Counted from the stretch's first letter, positions 17,354-27,650 are shown. The stretch: 64,000 nt of DNA from Echinicola strongylocentroti (GCF_003260975.1 NZ_CP030041.1:5521501-5585500); one strand, 5' to 3'. The notes: a model not told the origin generated them from the letters alone. A program made the numbers and translations.

Positions 17354-19984
17354 ATGGACGCTAAAAGAATCAGAAGTACTTTTATCGAGTATTTCCAATC
17401 CAAGCAACATCAATTTGTACCTTCTGCACCTATCGTGGTCAAGAATGACCCGACACTTATGTTTACCAATGCAGGAATGAACCAGTTTAAGGATTATTTC
17501 CTTGGTAATGAGACTCCTGCGAGTACTCGGGCCACTAATAGCCAAAAGTGCCTGAGGGTTTCCGGTAAGCATAATGACTTGGAAGAAGTAGGGGTGGATA
17601 CCTATCACCATACGATGTTTGAGATGCTGGGAAACTGGTCTTTTGGTGATTATTTTAAGAAAGAAGCTATTGCCTGGTCTTGGGAGCTATTGACAGAAGT
17701 ATACAAGTTGCCGGTGGACAGGCTTTATGTGACGGTATTCGAAGGGGATAAAGGAGATGGACTGGAGCGGGACATGGAAGCCTTTGATATGTGGACTGAG
17801 CATGTGGACAAGGAAAAGATCCTTTTTGGTGACAAAACAGACAACTTCTGGGAAATGGGCGATGTAGGGCCTTGTGGTCCTTGTTCTGAAATCCATATTG
17901 ACCTTCGACCAGAAGCCGAAATCATGGCCCAGCCGGGCAAAGACTTGGTCAATGCTGACCATCCACAGGTCATAGAAGTATGGAACTTGGTTTTTATCCA
18001 GTTTAATAGGCAGGCCAACGGCAGTCTTTCAGAGCTTCCGGCCAAGCATATCGATACAGGAATGGGTTTTGAGCGACTGGTTCGTGCCATCCAGAACAAG
18101 ACTTCCAATTACGATACTGATGTTTTTACGCCTTTTATCGCCGCTGTGGAGAAGAAGGCCGGGAAGAAATATGGAGAAGACGAGAAGATCGATATTGCCA
18201 TCCGAGTGATCGTAGATCATATCCGTGCGATATCCTTTACCATTGCAGATGGACAGTTGCCATCCAATAACAAAGCTGGGTATGTGATCAGGAGGATTTT
18301 GAGGAGAGCCGTGCGGTATGGATATACCTTTCTCGGCTTTCATGAGCCTTTCCTCCATGAATTGTTGCCGCTGCTCTCAGAGCATTTTGGAGAGATGTTT
18401 CCTGAGGTTTCCGCACAGGAAGATTTTATTGCCAAAGTCATTTATGAAGAGGAGGCAGCTTTCTTGCGTACCTTGGATAATGGACTGAAGCGACTTGACC
18501 AAATCAAAGCGGATATGGCGAACAAAGGAGAGCAGGTGATTTCCGGCAAAGTGGCCTTCGAGCTGTACGATACCTTTGGGTTTCCACTGGATCTGACCTC
18601 CTTGATTGCAAGGGAAAAGGGCATTTCGGTGGATGAAAAAGGCTTTGATGCGGAAATGACCAAGCAGAAAAATCGCTCTAGGGCTGCAGCAGAACAGGAG
18701 ACCGGTGACTGGGTGCAGGTCGGTGAAGATGCGGGAGTGCAGTTTGTGGGATATGACAGTCTGGAGACCACCAGCAATATCATCAAGTACAGGGAAATCA
18801 AAGAGAAGAAAAATACCAAATATCAATTGGTGTTGGATGAAACACCTTTCTATGCTGAAAGTGGCGGGCAAGTTGGCGATAAGGGCGTGCTGGTAGGACA
18901 GGATGAAACCATCAAGGTCCTTGACACCAAAAAGGAGAATGACCTTATTGTGCATTTTGTGGAAAAACTTCCTCAACATCCCGAAGCCACTTTTACGGCT
19001 AAAGTGGATGGAACAAAGAGGGTATTGACCATGAACAACCATACCGCCACCCATTTGCTTCATGCAGCACTTAAGGAAGTGTTGGGAGATCATGTGCAGC
19101 AAAAGGGATCATTGGTAAATGAGCAACTATTACGCTTTGATTTTTCCCACTTTAGCAAACTAAATGATGAGGAAATTGCGCAGGTGGAGCGTATCGTCAA
19201 TCGGAAGGTGCGAGAGAATATCCCATTGCTCGAGCAAAGAAATGTGCCTATAGAAGAGGCAAAGAAAATGGGAGCTACGGCGCTATTTGGTGAAAAATAC
19301 GGAGAATTTGTCCGTGTAATTACTTTTGACAAAGACTATTCCGTGGAACTATGCGGAGGGACACATGTCAAAGCTACTGGCCGAATCGGTCTGTTCAAGA
19401 TTGTTTCGGAAGGGTCGATCTCTTCTGGCGTGAGAAGGATAGAAGCGATTACGGCAGATGCCGCTGAGCGATATGTAAATGAGCAAGTGGATGTGGTGAA
19501 GTCCCTTCAGGAATTGCTGAAAAGCCCTAAAGATATCACCAAAGCCGTAGAAGCGCTGGTACAAGAGCGAAATGAATTGAAAAAGGAGATGGAGGCACTT
19601 CACCTGAAGCAAGCCAGTGTCCTAAAAGAAGAACTGATCAAGAAACTTCGGCCGGTGGGAGGAAGCAATCAGGTCATTGCCAAGGTAACCCTTCCTTCTG
19701 CGGATGCGCTAAAGAAATTGGCATTTGAATTGAAGAACGAGGTAGACCAAATAATAGCGGTCATTGCAGCGGACATCAGTGGCAAGCCCCAAATTGCCGT
19801 TGTGATAGCCGAATCATTGGTCAATGAAAAATCACTCAATGCAGGTAATGCCGTCCGCGAACTGGCCAAAGAAATCCAAGGCGGCGGCGGCGGACAGCCT
19901 TTCTTTGCTACGGCCGGAGGAAAGAAGATAGAAGGTCTCGATCAGGTCGTCATAAAGGCCCAAGAGATGTTTTCTTCCATCTGA
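17354..19984 (+). CDS. alaS: Alanine-tRNA ligase
   Basis: Charges tRNA-Ala with alanine. The 876 residues cover the complete enzyme: class II catalytic core (motif 1 near residue 35, 'VGPCGPCSEIH' near 180, 'MGFERLVRAIQ' near 237), the editing domain with HTATHLLHAAL and CGGTHVKATG zinc motifs, and the C-terminal DHHA1 domain ending in GGGGGQPFFATAGG. Length is normal. Start ATG at MDAKRIRSTF, the usual N-terminus. gatB follows on the same strand after 93 bases, so two translation-fidelity enzymes sit together. Confidence 0.97.
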   Translation: MDAKRIRSTFIEYFQSKQHQFVPSAPIVVKNDPTLMFTNAGMNQFKDYFLGNETPASTRATNSQKCLRVSGKHNDLEEVGVDTYHHTMFEMLGNWSFGDYFKKEAIAWSWELLTEVYKLPVDRLYVTVFEGDKGDGLERDMEAFDMWTEHVDKEKILFGDKTDNFWEMGDVGPCGPCSEIHIDLRPEAEIMAQPGKDLVNADHPQVIEVWNLVFIQFNRQANGSLSELPAKHIDTGMGFERLVRAIQNKTSNYDTDVFTPFIAAVEKKAGKKYGEDEKIDIAIRVIVDHIRAISFTIADGQLPSNNKAGYVIRRILRRAVRYGYTFLGFHEPFLHELLPLLSEHFGEMFPEVSAQEDFIAKVIYEEEAAFLRTLDNGLKRLDQIKADMANKGEQVISGKVAFELYDTFGFPLDLTSLIAREKGISVDEKGFDAEMTKQKNRSRAAAEQETGDWVQVGEDAGVQFVGYDSLETTSNIIKYREIKEKKNTKYQLVLDETPFYAESGGQVGDKGVLVGQDETIKVLDTKKENDLIVHFVEKLPQHPEATFTAKVDGTKRVLTMNNHTATHLLHAALKEVLGDHVQQKGSLVNEQLLRFDFSHFSKLNDEEIAQVERIVNRKVRENIPLLEQRNVPIEEAKKMGATALFGEKYGEFVRVITFDKDYSVELCGGTHVKATGRIGLFKIVSEGSISSGVRRIEAITADAAERYVNEQVDVVKSLQELLKSPKDITKAVEALVQERNELKKEMEALHLKQASVLKEELIKKLRPVGGSNQVIAKVTLPSADALKKLAFELKNEVDQIIAVIAADISGKPQIAVVIAESLVNEKSLNAGNAVRELAKEIQGGGGGQPFFATAGGKKIEGLDQVVIKAQEMFSSI

Positions 19985-20077
19985 TCATGTAATAGCCGGT
20001 TTTGAATTTGGTTTTGGGGTAAAACTCTGCCATTTTTGGTTATCTTAACTATAAAAAACAATATTCATTATAATAAA

Positions 20078-21541
20078 ATGCCTTCACAGGAGATAAAAGA
20101 TAAATACGAGTTGGTAGTAGGACTGGAAGTCCACGTTCAGCTATTGACAAAAAGTAAGATGTATGCTTCTGATTCTACGGAATACGGAAACTTACCAAAC
20201 ACCAATATATCGGTCATTACACTGGGACATCCCGGGACACTACCCAAGGTGAACAAGCGGGCAGTGGAATTTGCCATGAAGCTTGGTTTGGCCTGTAAAA
20301 GTGATATTACGCGGAACAATATTTTTGCCCGTAAAAACTACTTCTATCCAGATCTTCCAAAAGGATACCAGCTTACACAAGACAAAAACCCTGTGTGTGT
20401 GGGAGGAGTAGTGCCGGTGACATTGGGCAAGTCCGGAGTCACCCGCGAAATCGAGCTTACACGTATCCACATGGAAGAAGACGCGGGTAAGTCCATGCAC
20501 CTTGCTGGTGAGGTGGACACTTTGGTGGATTATAACCGTGCAGGGGTGCCGTTGCTGGAGATCGTGACGGAGCCGTGTATCCGGGCATCAGAGGAAGCTT
20601 ACCAATTTATATCCGAAATCCGCAAGCTGGTACGGTACTTGGATATTTGTGATGGTAATATGGAAGAAGGATCCATGCGATGTGATGCCAATATCTCTAT
20701 CCGCTTGAAGGGTGAGACCGAATTGGGCAAGAAAGTAGAGGTGAAAAACATGAACTCCTTCCGAAATGTCGCCAGGGCCATCGAGCATGAGTTTGACCGT
20801 CAGATCGATATGATGGAAAAAGGGGAAACCATCATCAGTGAAACCAGGACCTTTGACGCCACCACTGGACTTACAGCAGGTATGCGTACCAAGGAGGACC
20901 TTAATGATTACCGGTATTTCCCAGAGCCCGACCTCAGCCCAGTGGTGATTGCAGAAGATTGGCTGGAGAGCATCAAGGCGTCTATGCCTTCATTGCCCCG
21001 TGAACTGCATGAGCGGTTTGTGAGTGCTTTTGGTCTTCCTGAATATGATGCCAATGTATTGACGGACAGTAAGGAAATAGCCTTGTATTTTGAAGAGCTT
21101 TGTGGTGAAACCACCAATTATAAAGCCGCATCCAACTGGATGATGGGGCCAGTAAAGTCCTATTTGAATGAACTTACCCTTCATATTGAAAATTTTCCTG
21201 TGCGACCAAAACAATTGGCCAGCTTGATAGCGTTAATTGATGAGGGGAAGGTGAACTTCTCTGTGGCTTCCCAGAAAATATATCCGGAAATGATCAAGGA
21301 TCCTTCACGGACACCGCTGGATATAGCACAGAAGCTCAACTTGATCCAAGAAAGTGATGAGGGTTCTTTAAAGCCAATCGTAGAAAGTGTATTGGCTGAA
21401 AACGAAGCAAAAGTGGCCGAATATAGATCAGGGAAAAAAGGCCTTCTCGGGATGTTTATGGGGCAGGTAATGAAAAAGTCCAAAGGTAAAGCCGACCCCA
21501 AAGTGGCCAACAAAATTTTAACAGAACTACTAGAAAACTAA
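20078..21541 (+). CDS. gatB: Aspartyl/glutamyl-tRNA(Asn/Gln) amidotransferase subunit B
   Basis: The tRNA-binding kinase subunit of GatCAB, which converts misacylated Glu-tRNA-Gln or Asp-tRNA-Asn to the amide form. I start at ATG 20078 (MPSQEIKDKYELVVGLE), giving 487 residues; the upstream part of the frame is not conserved. The N-terminal 'GLEVHVQL', 'HPGTLPKVN', 'LTRIHMEEDAGKS' and 'DYNRAGVPLLEIVTEP' motifs are typical, and the C-terminal GatB/YqeY domain ends in 'KGKADPKVANKILTELL'. gatA and gatC are not in the window. Confidence 0.97.
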   Translation: MPSQEIKDKYELVVGLEVHVQLLTKSKMYASDSTEYGNLPNTNISVITLGHPGTLPKVNKRAVEFAMKLGLACKSDITRNNIFARKNYFYPDLPKGYQLTQDKNPVCVGGVVPVTLGKSGVTREIELTRIHMEEDAGKSMHLAGEVDTLVDYNRAGVPLLEIVTEPCIRASEEAYQFISEIRKLVRYLDICDGNMEEGSMRCDANISIRLKGETELGKKVEVKNMNSFRNVARAIEHEFDRQIDMMEKGETIISETRTFDATTGLTAGMRTKEDLNDYRYFPEPDLSPVVIAEDWLESIKASMPSLPRELHERFVSAFGLPEYDANVLTDSKEIALYFEELCGETTNYKAASNWMMGPVKSYLNELTLHIENFPVRPKQLASLIALIDEGKVNFSVASQKIYPEMIKDPSRTPLDIAQKLNLIQESDEGSLKPIVESVLAENEAKVAEYRSGKKGLLGMFMGQVMKKSKGKADPKVANKILTELLEN

Positions 21542-21545
21542 TTCC

Positions 21546-22664
21546 ATGACCAAGTTCAATTATATGATTCTATTGGCAGCTTTATTATTGGTAGCTGCAT
21601 GTTCCAATGAGGAAAAGAAGGAAGCCTTCGACGGCGAGGTGGTGATCAGTGGGCAACTGAAAAACCACCCGGAAGGGATGCTTATACTTTCCAAATATTT
21701 GGATAATAGCGTGGAGCCTATCGATACGCTCAATCTCAAGAGTGACGGGGGATTTGAATATACCCTAAGCCTGGATGGCCCGACTTTTTATGAGCTGGAC
21801 CTATATGGTGTGAAGCAAGTGCGATTGGCTCTTTTCAATGAAGATGTGGAGATAAATTACGATTTTGATAATGAAGAAAGCTTGGCCATTTCAGGATCTT
21901 TTGACACTGAGCAAGTAGCTAAAGTGGACCAGCTTGCAGAAGAATACCAAGAGAGGATCAATGAACTCAACAGTGAATATTATGAAGCGCTTTCGGCCAA
22001 GGATGAGGCTGCGGTGAAAAAGATTCAGGAACGAGCATTGACGCTAGAGTCAGATCACGCAGCTAAAGTAAAAAGTACCATTAACAGCATGGAGGGTAGT
22101 TTTGCTGCATTGGCAGCTGTAGGGATGTTAAACCCTCGAAATGATTTTTCTTATATAGATAGCTTGGTTACTGAGCTGGACAAGTCCTATCCTGAAAACA
22201 ACATGATCGTTTCTATGAAACAACAGCTGGATGAAATGAGGGCCTTGAGTATTGGGCAGCCTGCTCCGGAAATAGCTCTTCCTGATCCAGAAGGAGAAGA
22301 AGTGAAGTTGTCAGATTTTAAGGGGAAATATGTTTTGATAGATTTTTGGGCAGCTTGGTGCAAACCATGTAGAGAAGAAAACCCAAATGTGGTAAGATTG
22401 TACAATGAATACAAAGAGGAAGGCTTTGAAGTCTTTGGAGTTTCTTTGGATAGAAGTAAGGATGCTTGGGTGAAGGCCATAGAGGAGGATAATCTCACTT
22501 GGACGCATGTATCCGACCTGAAATATTTCAATTCAGAAGCTGCTGCTACGTATAAAATCAACGCTATTCCAGCAACATATATGATTGACCCAGAAGGGAA
22601 AATAATCGCTAAAGATCTTAGGGGGCCGAGTTTGGAAAATAAATTAAAAGAAATTTTCAAATAG
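21546..22664 (+). CDS. TlpA-like thioredoxin-fold lipoprotein with DUF4369 domain
   Basis: A 372-residue periplasm-facing lipoprotein (signal ending LLVAAC, Cys19). Residues about 30-130 look like the DUF4369 beta domain common in Bacteroidetes thioredoxin lipoproteins, 130-230 are helical, and 235-372 are an AhpC/TSA-TlpA thioredoxin fold with the redox motif WCKPC in 'DFWAAWCKPCREENPNVV'. It likely acts as a thiol-disulfide reductase or cytochrome-maturation helper. It starts only four bases after gatB and probably shares its transcript. Confidence 0.88.
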   Translation: MTKFNYMILLAALLLVAACSNEEKKEAFDGEVVISGQLKNHPEGMLILSKYLDNSVEPIDTLNLKSDGGFEYTLSLDGPTFYELDLYGVKQVRLALFNEDVEINYDFDNEESLAISGSFDTEQVAKVDQLAEEYQERINELNSEYYEALSAKDEAAVKKIQERALTLESDHAAKVKSTINSMEGSFAALAAVGMLNPRNDFSYIDSLVTELDKSYPENNMIVSMKQQLDEMRALSIGQPAPEIALPDPEGEEVKLSDFKGKYVLIDFWAAWCKPCREENPNVVRLYNEYKEEGFEVFGVSLDRSKDAWVKAIEEDNLTWTHVSDLKYFNSEAAATYKINAIPATYMIDPEGKIIAKDLRGPSLENKLKEIFK

Positions 22665-22739
22665 TGGAATGCTTTTTGATCCAGAAGCATTTGCCGGAAC
22701 TTTAAATAACCATCGTACTTAATTATTAATCTATCTAAC

Positions 22740-23207
22740 ATGAAAAAAAGTAGTTTTAAATCACCACTTAGCAGGCTAGCCACATTAGTGCTTTTCGGGC
22801 TGTTGGCCGTAGGTGCTTGTAAAAGTAAGAAGAAAGTAGTAGAGGCTGCACCAGAACCGGCCCCTGTAGAAGAGCCGGCACCTACACCAGCTCCAGACCC
22901 AGAACCTAGTGCAGAGGAAGTAGCAGTAGGAAAATTGGAAAATTATTTTTCTACTATAGCCTCATCCAGTAGTGTGCAAAGTGCCAATAGCTCTATCCAA
23001 GAAGCGTTGAGTATGTTTTCAAACCAGAACACACCTGTTTTGATCGTCATCCATGAGGAAAATGGCATTAAGGACTATGATGAGCCTACCACCATTGCCA
23101 AGTATCTGAATTACCTTAAGGATACCAAGAAGAACCTGAACTTTATCAGTGATGTGAGACTGGATGGTAGTGGAAAAATCACTGAATTGGAACTTCGTCG
23201 TCGATAA
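22740..23207 (+). CDS. Small lipoprotein with Pro/Glu-rich linker, unknown
   Basis: A 155-residue protein with a lipoprotein signal (LAVGAC, Cys27), a Lys-rich patch, then a Pro/Glu/Ala-rich linker to about residue 62 and a compact domain (about 65-155). The domain contains 'TPVLIVIHEENG' and 'PTTIAKYLNYLKD', which reads as an alpha/beta fold. No family recognised. It heads a run of four same-strand exported proteins (22.74-27.07 kb) with very short spacing, so a shared function is likely. Confidence 0.65.
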   Translation: MKKSSFKSPLSRLATLVLFGLLAVGACKSKKKVVEAAPEPAPVEEPAPTPAPDPEPSAEEVAVGKLENYFSTIASSSSVQSANSSIQEALSMFSNQNTPVLIVIHEENGIKDYDEPTTIAKYLNYLKDTKKNLNFISDVRLDGSGKITELELRRR

Positions 23208-23233
23208 AATAAGGAACACAGAAAAAAATAACC

Positions 23234-23812
23234 ATGAAAAGACATATTCAAGCATTCATACTACTGTTTTTTGCGACTACCCTATTTGTGGCAGCGCAAT
23301 CTGACAATATCAGCCCTCAGAGGAAACAGGCCATTGATTCATTGGCATTGGAAAAGGTAAAAGACCTTAGTAAATACATTAGCATAATCGGGAGCAAAGA
23401 CACCCAGTTCTCCGAAGCAAACAGGGTGATGGATCGTGCCGAGGAGTTGTTTTCGCCAGGATCTGAAATGGGCGTTTCTTCTTTGAGTTCTCAGGAAGTA
23501 GCGTATTACCCTGTAAGAAGGTATTTTGAGCGTCTGATGGCTCTTAACTATGATAATGTCACCATAAGCTGGTACGACATTCATTATATCTCTGATCTGG
23601 AAAGACAGCCTGATGGTAGGTACGTAGGAGTAGTGACGATCTATCAGCGTTTTGAAGGAACCTCAGTGGAGACGGGATTGAATTATAAAGATACCACCAA
23701 AAAAGACATCACTATCTATGTGGAGAAAAAACAAACTCAGGTAGCCGGAAGAACTATCGAGTTTTGGGATGTGATGCTGGGTGATATCAGAGTGACCGAA
23801 ACTTCCGCATGA
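23234..23812 (+). CDS. Exported protein with GSxxT domain, unknown
   Basis: A 192-residue secreted or periplasmic protein (signal peptide ending VAA-Q near residue 21). The rest looks like one beta-rich domain. A segment 'LSKYISIIGSKDTQFSEANR' resembles the start of the mature part of the LRR protein two genes downstream ('FLEYFLNTVGSAQTSARDKD'), and the strand pattern afterwards is also similar, so I infer a shared domain. Its stop overlaps the next gene's start in an ATGA junction, evidence of translational coupling. Confidence 0.65.
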   Translation: MKRHIQAFILLFFATTLFVAAQSDNISPQRKQAIDSLALEKVKDLSKYISIIGSKDTQFSEANRVMDRAEELFSPGSEMGVSSLSSQEVAYYPVRRYFERLMALNYDNVTISWYDIHYISDLERQPDGRYVGVVTIYQRFEGTSVETGLNYKDTTKKDITIYVEKKQTQVAGRTIEFWDVMLGDIRVTETSA

Positions 23813-24651
23813 AGAAAGTAAGCTTATTAGTAATTATCATCATTTCATCCATACAATTTGTCTCGGGGCAGGGCTTAGGCGGCCCCGGGCAAATTAAGGA
23901 TGACGGCAGATTTGCCGCCTCTACCAAACAACTAAACCAATTCTTTCGGAGATTTAATGCTGAAGAAAGTGAAGATGGGCTCACCCGATATCATAAAGGT
24001 GATGAGATGTACCATAACAGGGATCTTCGAATAAAATATGTGAATATACTTTTTGACAATGAAACTTCGAATATCACAAAAAATCTCAAGCAGGAGTTTA
24101 TTGATCACGTAACCGCAGAAAACTACCCTCAGTACCTGAGCTTTCACCGAGAGAAATGGTTTGCAGAGGTGTCTTCCGTGTTCTTGTTTAAAGGAAAGCG
24201 GACGAATGTCACCCTGTTTATGCAGATTCAAGAGGAGGGACTAGGCTATGAATGGGTGATCAATAAAGTGGCTTTTGATGGGTTTAAGCCCTATTTCGAT
24301 AAGCAAGAAGGTAAGGAAAAGCCTTTTTTGCATCCTTTGAGCCACGAACTGGGGTTCATGAACCTTCGTAAAGCTCTTCAGGAGAACGATAAGCCTGAGT
24401 CCTATACATCAGATGAATATACACCCGATTATCTTACACTTTTCCTTTATGAGATTAAAAACGGCAACATGAAATTCGAAACGGTGAAAGGGGTAAAGTT
24501 CCATTTCTTCCAAGTGGAGGACTGGTACTTTGAAGTGTCCCAATTTAACCGACCGGGTTTCAATACGGGTTGGCTAATTAGCAACCTTACGAAAGTGGCC
24601 AATGAGGAAGAAAAAGAGGCTATTTTAAATTACATCTATGATCAGAAGTAG
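23809..24651 (+). CDS. Exported protein, unknown
   Basis: A 280-residue exported protein (signal peptide ending SG-Q near residue 21). The mature sequence mixes helices and strands with many aromatic residues (for example 'EDWYFEVSQFNRPGF'); no catalytic motif or family is recognisable. It overlaps its upstream neighbour by four bases and its downstream LRR neighbour by 14 bases, so the three are one translational unit. Confidence 0.65.
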   Translation: MKKVSLLVIIIISSIQFVSGQGLGGPGQIKDDGRFAASTKQLNQFFRRFNAEESEDGLTRYHKGDEMYHNRDLRIKYVNILFDNETSNITKNLKQEFIDHVTAENYPQYLSFHREKWFAEVSSVFLFKGKRTNVTLFMQIQEEGLGYEWVINKVAFDGFKPYFDKQEGKEKPFLHPLSHELGFMNLRKALQENDKPESYTSDEYTPDYLTLFLYEIKNGNMKFETVKGVKFHFFQVEDWYFEVSQFNRPGFNTGWLISNLTKVANEEEKEAILNYIYDQK

Positions 24652-27073
24652 GCTATATATCATTTTATTTGGTTTAATTCTTATACCTGGCGTGGTCATG
24701 TCCCAAGACATGGGGGATTATTCCAAACAAGAAGTAAAGGAGTTTTCCCAAAAAGTAGAAGACCAGATAAAATTTCTGGAGTACTTTCTCAATACTGTAG
24801 GGAGTGCCCAAACTTCCGCTAGGGACAAAGACGTGATCATCACAGAAAGTTATAAGAAAATTTTCCGTGATGATAAGGTTCAGGTAGAGGATGATTTACT
24901 GTTGGACCGACAGGTGATCACAAATAAAGATATACCAGCATACCTTAAGGATGTCGAGTTCTTTTTCAAGGATGCCAACTTTAAGTTTAAGGTAAGGGAT
25001 GTGAAGCCCTTCCTTAGGGACAATGATGAGTTATCCTTTTTAGTGTCTATAGACCGGACCTTGTCCGCTGTGGGATTGGATGATGAAAAAATCGAAAATA
25101 CCAAACCGAGATTTGTAGAAGTCAATTTGGATCCACAATCCAATGAGTTGAAAATAGCAAGTATTTATACGACCAAGTTAAGTCGTGATGAGGAGCTTAC
25201 TGAATGGTGGGGCAATCTTTCATTGGAATGGGAAACGTATTTTAGGGAGAGTTTTGGACTCGCTGAAGACTCGATTACCATTGATCATCTAAATCGGATA
25301 AGTGCCATTGATAGCTTGGACCTCTCGGGAAATGAGCTAATTCAAGATCTGAAACCTCTGGAGTCCCTGAGGGATCTTAAATATATCGACATCAGTAATA
25401 CGATGATTACGGATCTGGGGCCCATCAGCAATGTTACTTATTTGGCCTATCTGGATGTTTCCAATACACCCACTGCCGACATTCAATTTATCAAGTATTC
25501 GGATAATTTGCAGTACCTGAATATTTCAAATACATTGATAGAGAACATTGATGAGTTGACATCATTGGCAAATCTCAAGATCCTGATAGCAGAAAATACC
25601 CCATTGATGAGTTTTGCAGGGCTCAACTCCTTTACTGGACTGGAGGAACTGAACCTAGAGAAGAGCGGCCTCAATAATGTGGAGAACATTCATCAGCTGA
25701 GAGCTTTGAGAAGGTTGAATATCAGCGGTAATTATTTGATCAACTTTGAGTTTTTGTCCGACTTAGAGATGCTTGAAGAAATCAACTTGTCAAGGACCAA
25801 TATTGGCAGTTTGGAGCCTTTAAGCTCCCTGGAGCATCTAAGTGTGGTGAGAATCAATGAGACTGTGGTCAATAATCTCAGCCCATTGGACCAGAAAGCA
25901 AGCCTGAAAACCGTATATGCTGATCGTACAGAAATAGCAGAAGAGCAGGCCAATGTGTTTGCCGTAAAAAACAGGAGAGTATTGCTGATTCACAATGTGG
26001 AGAATCTACAAACTTGGTGGAAGACACTTCCTGAGGGTTGGGAAACGGTGCTTAGAAAGTATATTCCTGGAAATAGCAATCGGATGCCATCAGTGGAAGA
26101 AATAGGAAGGATCGTGGGGGTGGATTCATTGGATCTTTCTGGAAGTGACATCATCAATTTGCGACCTGTCATTAAGTTTAAGAAACTAATCTCGCTGAAA
26201 TTTAATGATACTCAAATCCATGAGCTCAGCCCTGTGAGAGAGCTTACTACTTTAAAGAGGCTCTCTGCTAATTCTACGCCTGTGACCAATGTGGAGGATA
26301 TTAGCGAAGCAGAGGGACTGGAGGTAGTTTCCCTGAAAGAAACACTTATTACCAGTATAGCACCTCTGCAATCCTTGCACCGATTGGAGTTTCTTGATGT
26401 GGATGGAACAGAGGTGCCTAAGTGGGAGGTTCAGACATTACTTCAAGTGTTTCCTGATGCCAATGTCATCTTCAGATCAGCGGAACTGAAAGGTTGGTGG
26501 AATAGCCTGGATGGTGTTTGGCAGACCGCCTTCGTAGAGCAGTTCAATATCTCTACCAGCCCAAATTCGAGAGAATTGCATAAATTGACTTCAAGCAGGT
26601 CACTGACCATCGAACGTAAAAGTATCCAAAATCTACGGCCATTGGTGGATTTTATCAACTTGCACAGGCTGGAAATCAATGATGTCGCCTTGTATGATAT
26701 AAGTGACTTGGCAAGTCTAGAATTGATCCAGGAGCTTCGGATTACCCAAGCACCTATTACTACTGTAGAGCCACTTGCCAAGCTAACGACATTAAAATAC
26801 TTGAACCTTTCCAATACGGGGGTGGAGGATCTACGTTCTCTGGAAGGTTTGATCAATATGGAGACACTTATCCTGTCGGGTACCAGTGTGAGGAGACTGC
26901 GCGGATTGGACACTATGCTAAAGTTGAAGGAACTGGATATAGCCAGTACAGATGTGCGAAGTATCAGGGATATAGAAGATCTTCCAGAACTGAAAAAGCT
27001 AAGTTGCTTTAATACCCGGATCAACAGCAGGCAGATAGATAAATTCAGGGAATCCAACCCGAATGTGAAGTGA
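24638..27073 (+). CDS. Large exported leucine-rich-repeat protein with three WW-L-W modules
   Basis: An 811-residue exported protein (signal peptide ending VMS-Q near residue 22). Residues about 30-185 are a non-repetitive domain resembling the protein encoded at 23.2 kb. From about 190 on it is built of SDS22/internalin-like leucine-rich repeats ('LKYIDISNTMITDLGPISNV'-type, ~22 residues). Three times an LRR run is opened by a short module with two adjacent Trp (W190-W191, W460-W461, W620-W621), then L..xW, then a helix before 'I..LDLSG'. Such LRR arrays usually bind proteins or glycans. It closes the four-gene cluster; an extracellular recognition role is inferred. Confidence 0.8.
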   Translation: MIRSRLYIILFGLILIPGVVMSQDMGDYSKQEVKEFSQKVEDQIKFLEYFLNTVGSAQTSARDKDVIITESYKKIFRDDKVQVEDDLLLDRQVITNKDIPAYLKDVEFFFKDANFKFKVRDVKPFLRDNDELSFLVSIDRTLSAVGLDDEKIENTKPRFVEVNLDPQSNELKIASIYTTKLSRDEELTEWWGNLSLEWETYFRESFGLAEDSITIDHLNRISAIDSLDLSGNELIQDLKPLESLRDLKYIDISNTMITDLGPISNVTYLAYLDVSNTPTADIQFIKYSDNLQYLNISNTLIENIDELTSLANLKILIAENTPLMSFAGLNSFTGLEELNLEKSGLNNVENIHQLRALRRLNISGNYLINFEFLSDLEMLEEINLSRTNIGSLEPLSSLEHLSVVRINETVVNNLSPLDQKASLKTVYADRTEIAEEQANVFAVKNRRVLLIHNVENLQTWWKTLPEGWETVLRKYIPGNSNRMPSVEEIGRIVGVDSLDLSGSDIINLRPVIKFKKLISLKFNDTQIHELSPVRELTTLKRLSANSTPVTNVEDISEAEGLEVVSLKETLITSIAPLQSLHRLEFLDVDGTEVPKWEVQTLLQVFPDANVIFRSAELKGWWNSLDGVWQTAFVEQFNISTSPNSRELHKLTSSRSLTIERKSIQNLRPLVDFINLHRLEINDVALYDISDLASLELIQELRITQAPITTVEPLAKLTTLKYLNLSNTGVEDLRSLEGLINMETLILSGTSVRRLRGLDTMLKLKELDIASTDVRSIRDIEDLPELKKLSCFNTRINSRQIDKFRESNPNVK

Positions 27074-27248
27074 GGTATTATTAGGGTGCAGAGTGACAAA
27101 ACATTTTGAAAAAGCCATGACGGGATTTACTGTTATGGTTTTTTTTAGCTCTTGACTTTCTGGGGTTGCTGATGTTAAGGTAAGATTTGTATTTGGCTAC
27201 CCACTCCTTTATCGAGAGACTGACAGGATAAGATACAGGTGCTATGTG

Positions 27249-27425
27249 CTTTAACCCGGAATATGCATTAGCCTATCTGTTGTGACCTGAACCTGCTTCA
27301 AAATCAGCCGTTTCACTTTAGTTTTCGGCATAACCGTAGCGGTGCTACGTTAATGCCTCCAAACTAACTGATTTTCTTGCAATTTCAGCTCTCACTACGA
27401 TTCCTAATGCATAATCCGGGTTTAA
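27249..27425 (-). repeat. MITE-like repeat, copy B (reverse, full length)
   Basis: The reverse complement of the copy at 9.6 kb over its whole length, from AACCCGGAATATGCATTAGC to TCCTAATGCATAATCCGGGT. Only scattered differences are visible (for example GACCTGAACCTGC for the expected ACCTTAAACTGC). Confidence 0.85.
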
Positions 27426-27615
27426 ATCCTAGCCTATCTATTTTGGTCTGATCCGCGGCGGACAAAATCAGTTGCTTCGCTGCTGTTTCCAATTCTAACT
27501 AGCGGCAAAACAGGTTCATCATCCACCCTCCAAACAGCCGGTTCTAATGTAGTTTCATACCTTCCCGACATTCGTCAAGACAGGCTATATCGATTCCTAA
27601 TTCATAAACTGGGTA
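27426..27615 (-). repeat. Degenerate MITE copy B2
   Basis: Starts with 'AGCCTATCTATTTTGGTCTG' and ends 'GATTCCTAATTCATAAACTG', so both ends and the GTTGCTTCGCTGCTGTTT-type interior (as in the copy at 53.2 kb) are recognisable though diverged. It abuts copy B in the same orientation. Confidence 0.55.
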
Positions 27616-27650
27616 AAAAAAAACCGGAAATGCCCTTCGACAATTCCGGT
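27615..27650 (-). terminator. Terminator of the FGE-like gene
   Basis: Stem ACCGGAA / TTCCGGT (27623-27629 with 27644-27650) followed on the minus strand by a T run read from 27622 down to 27615. Confidence 0.7.
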
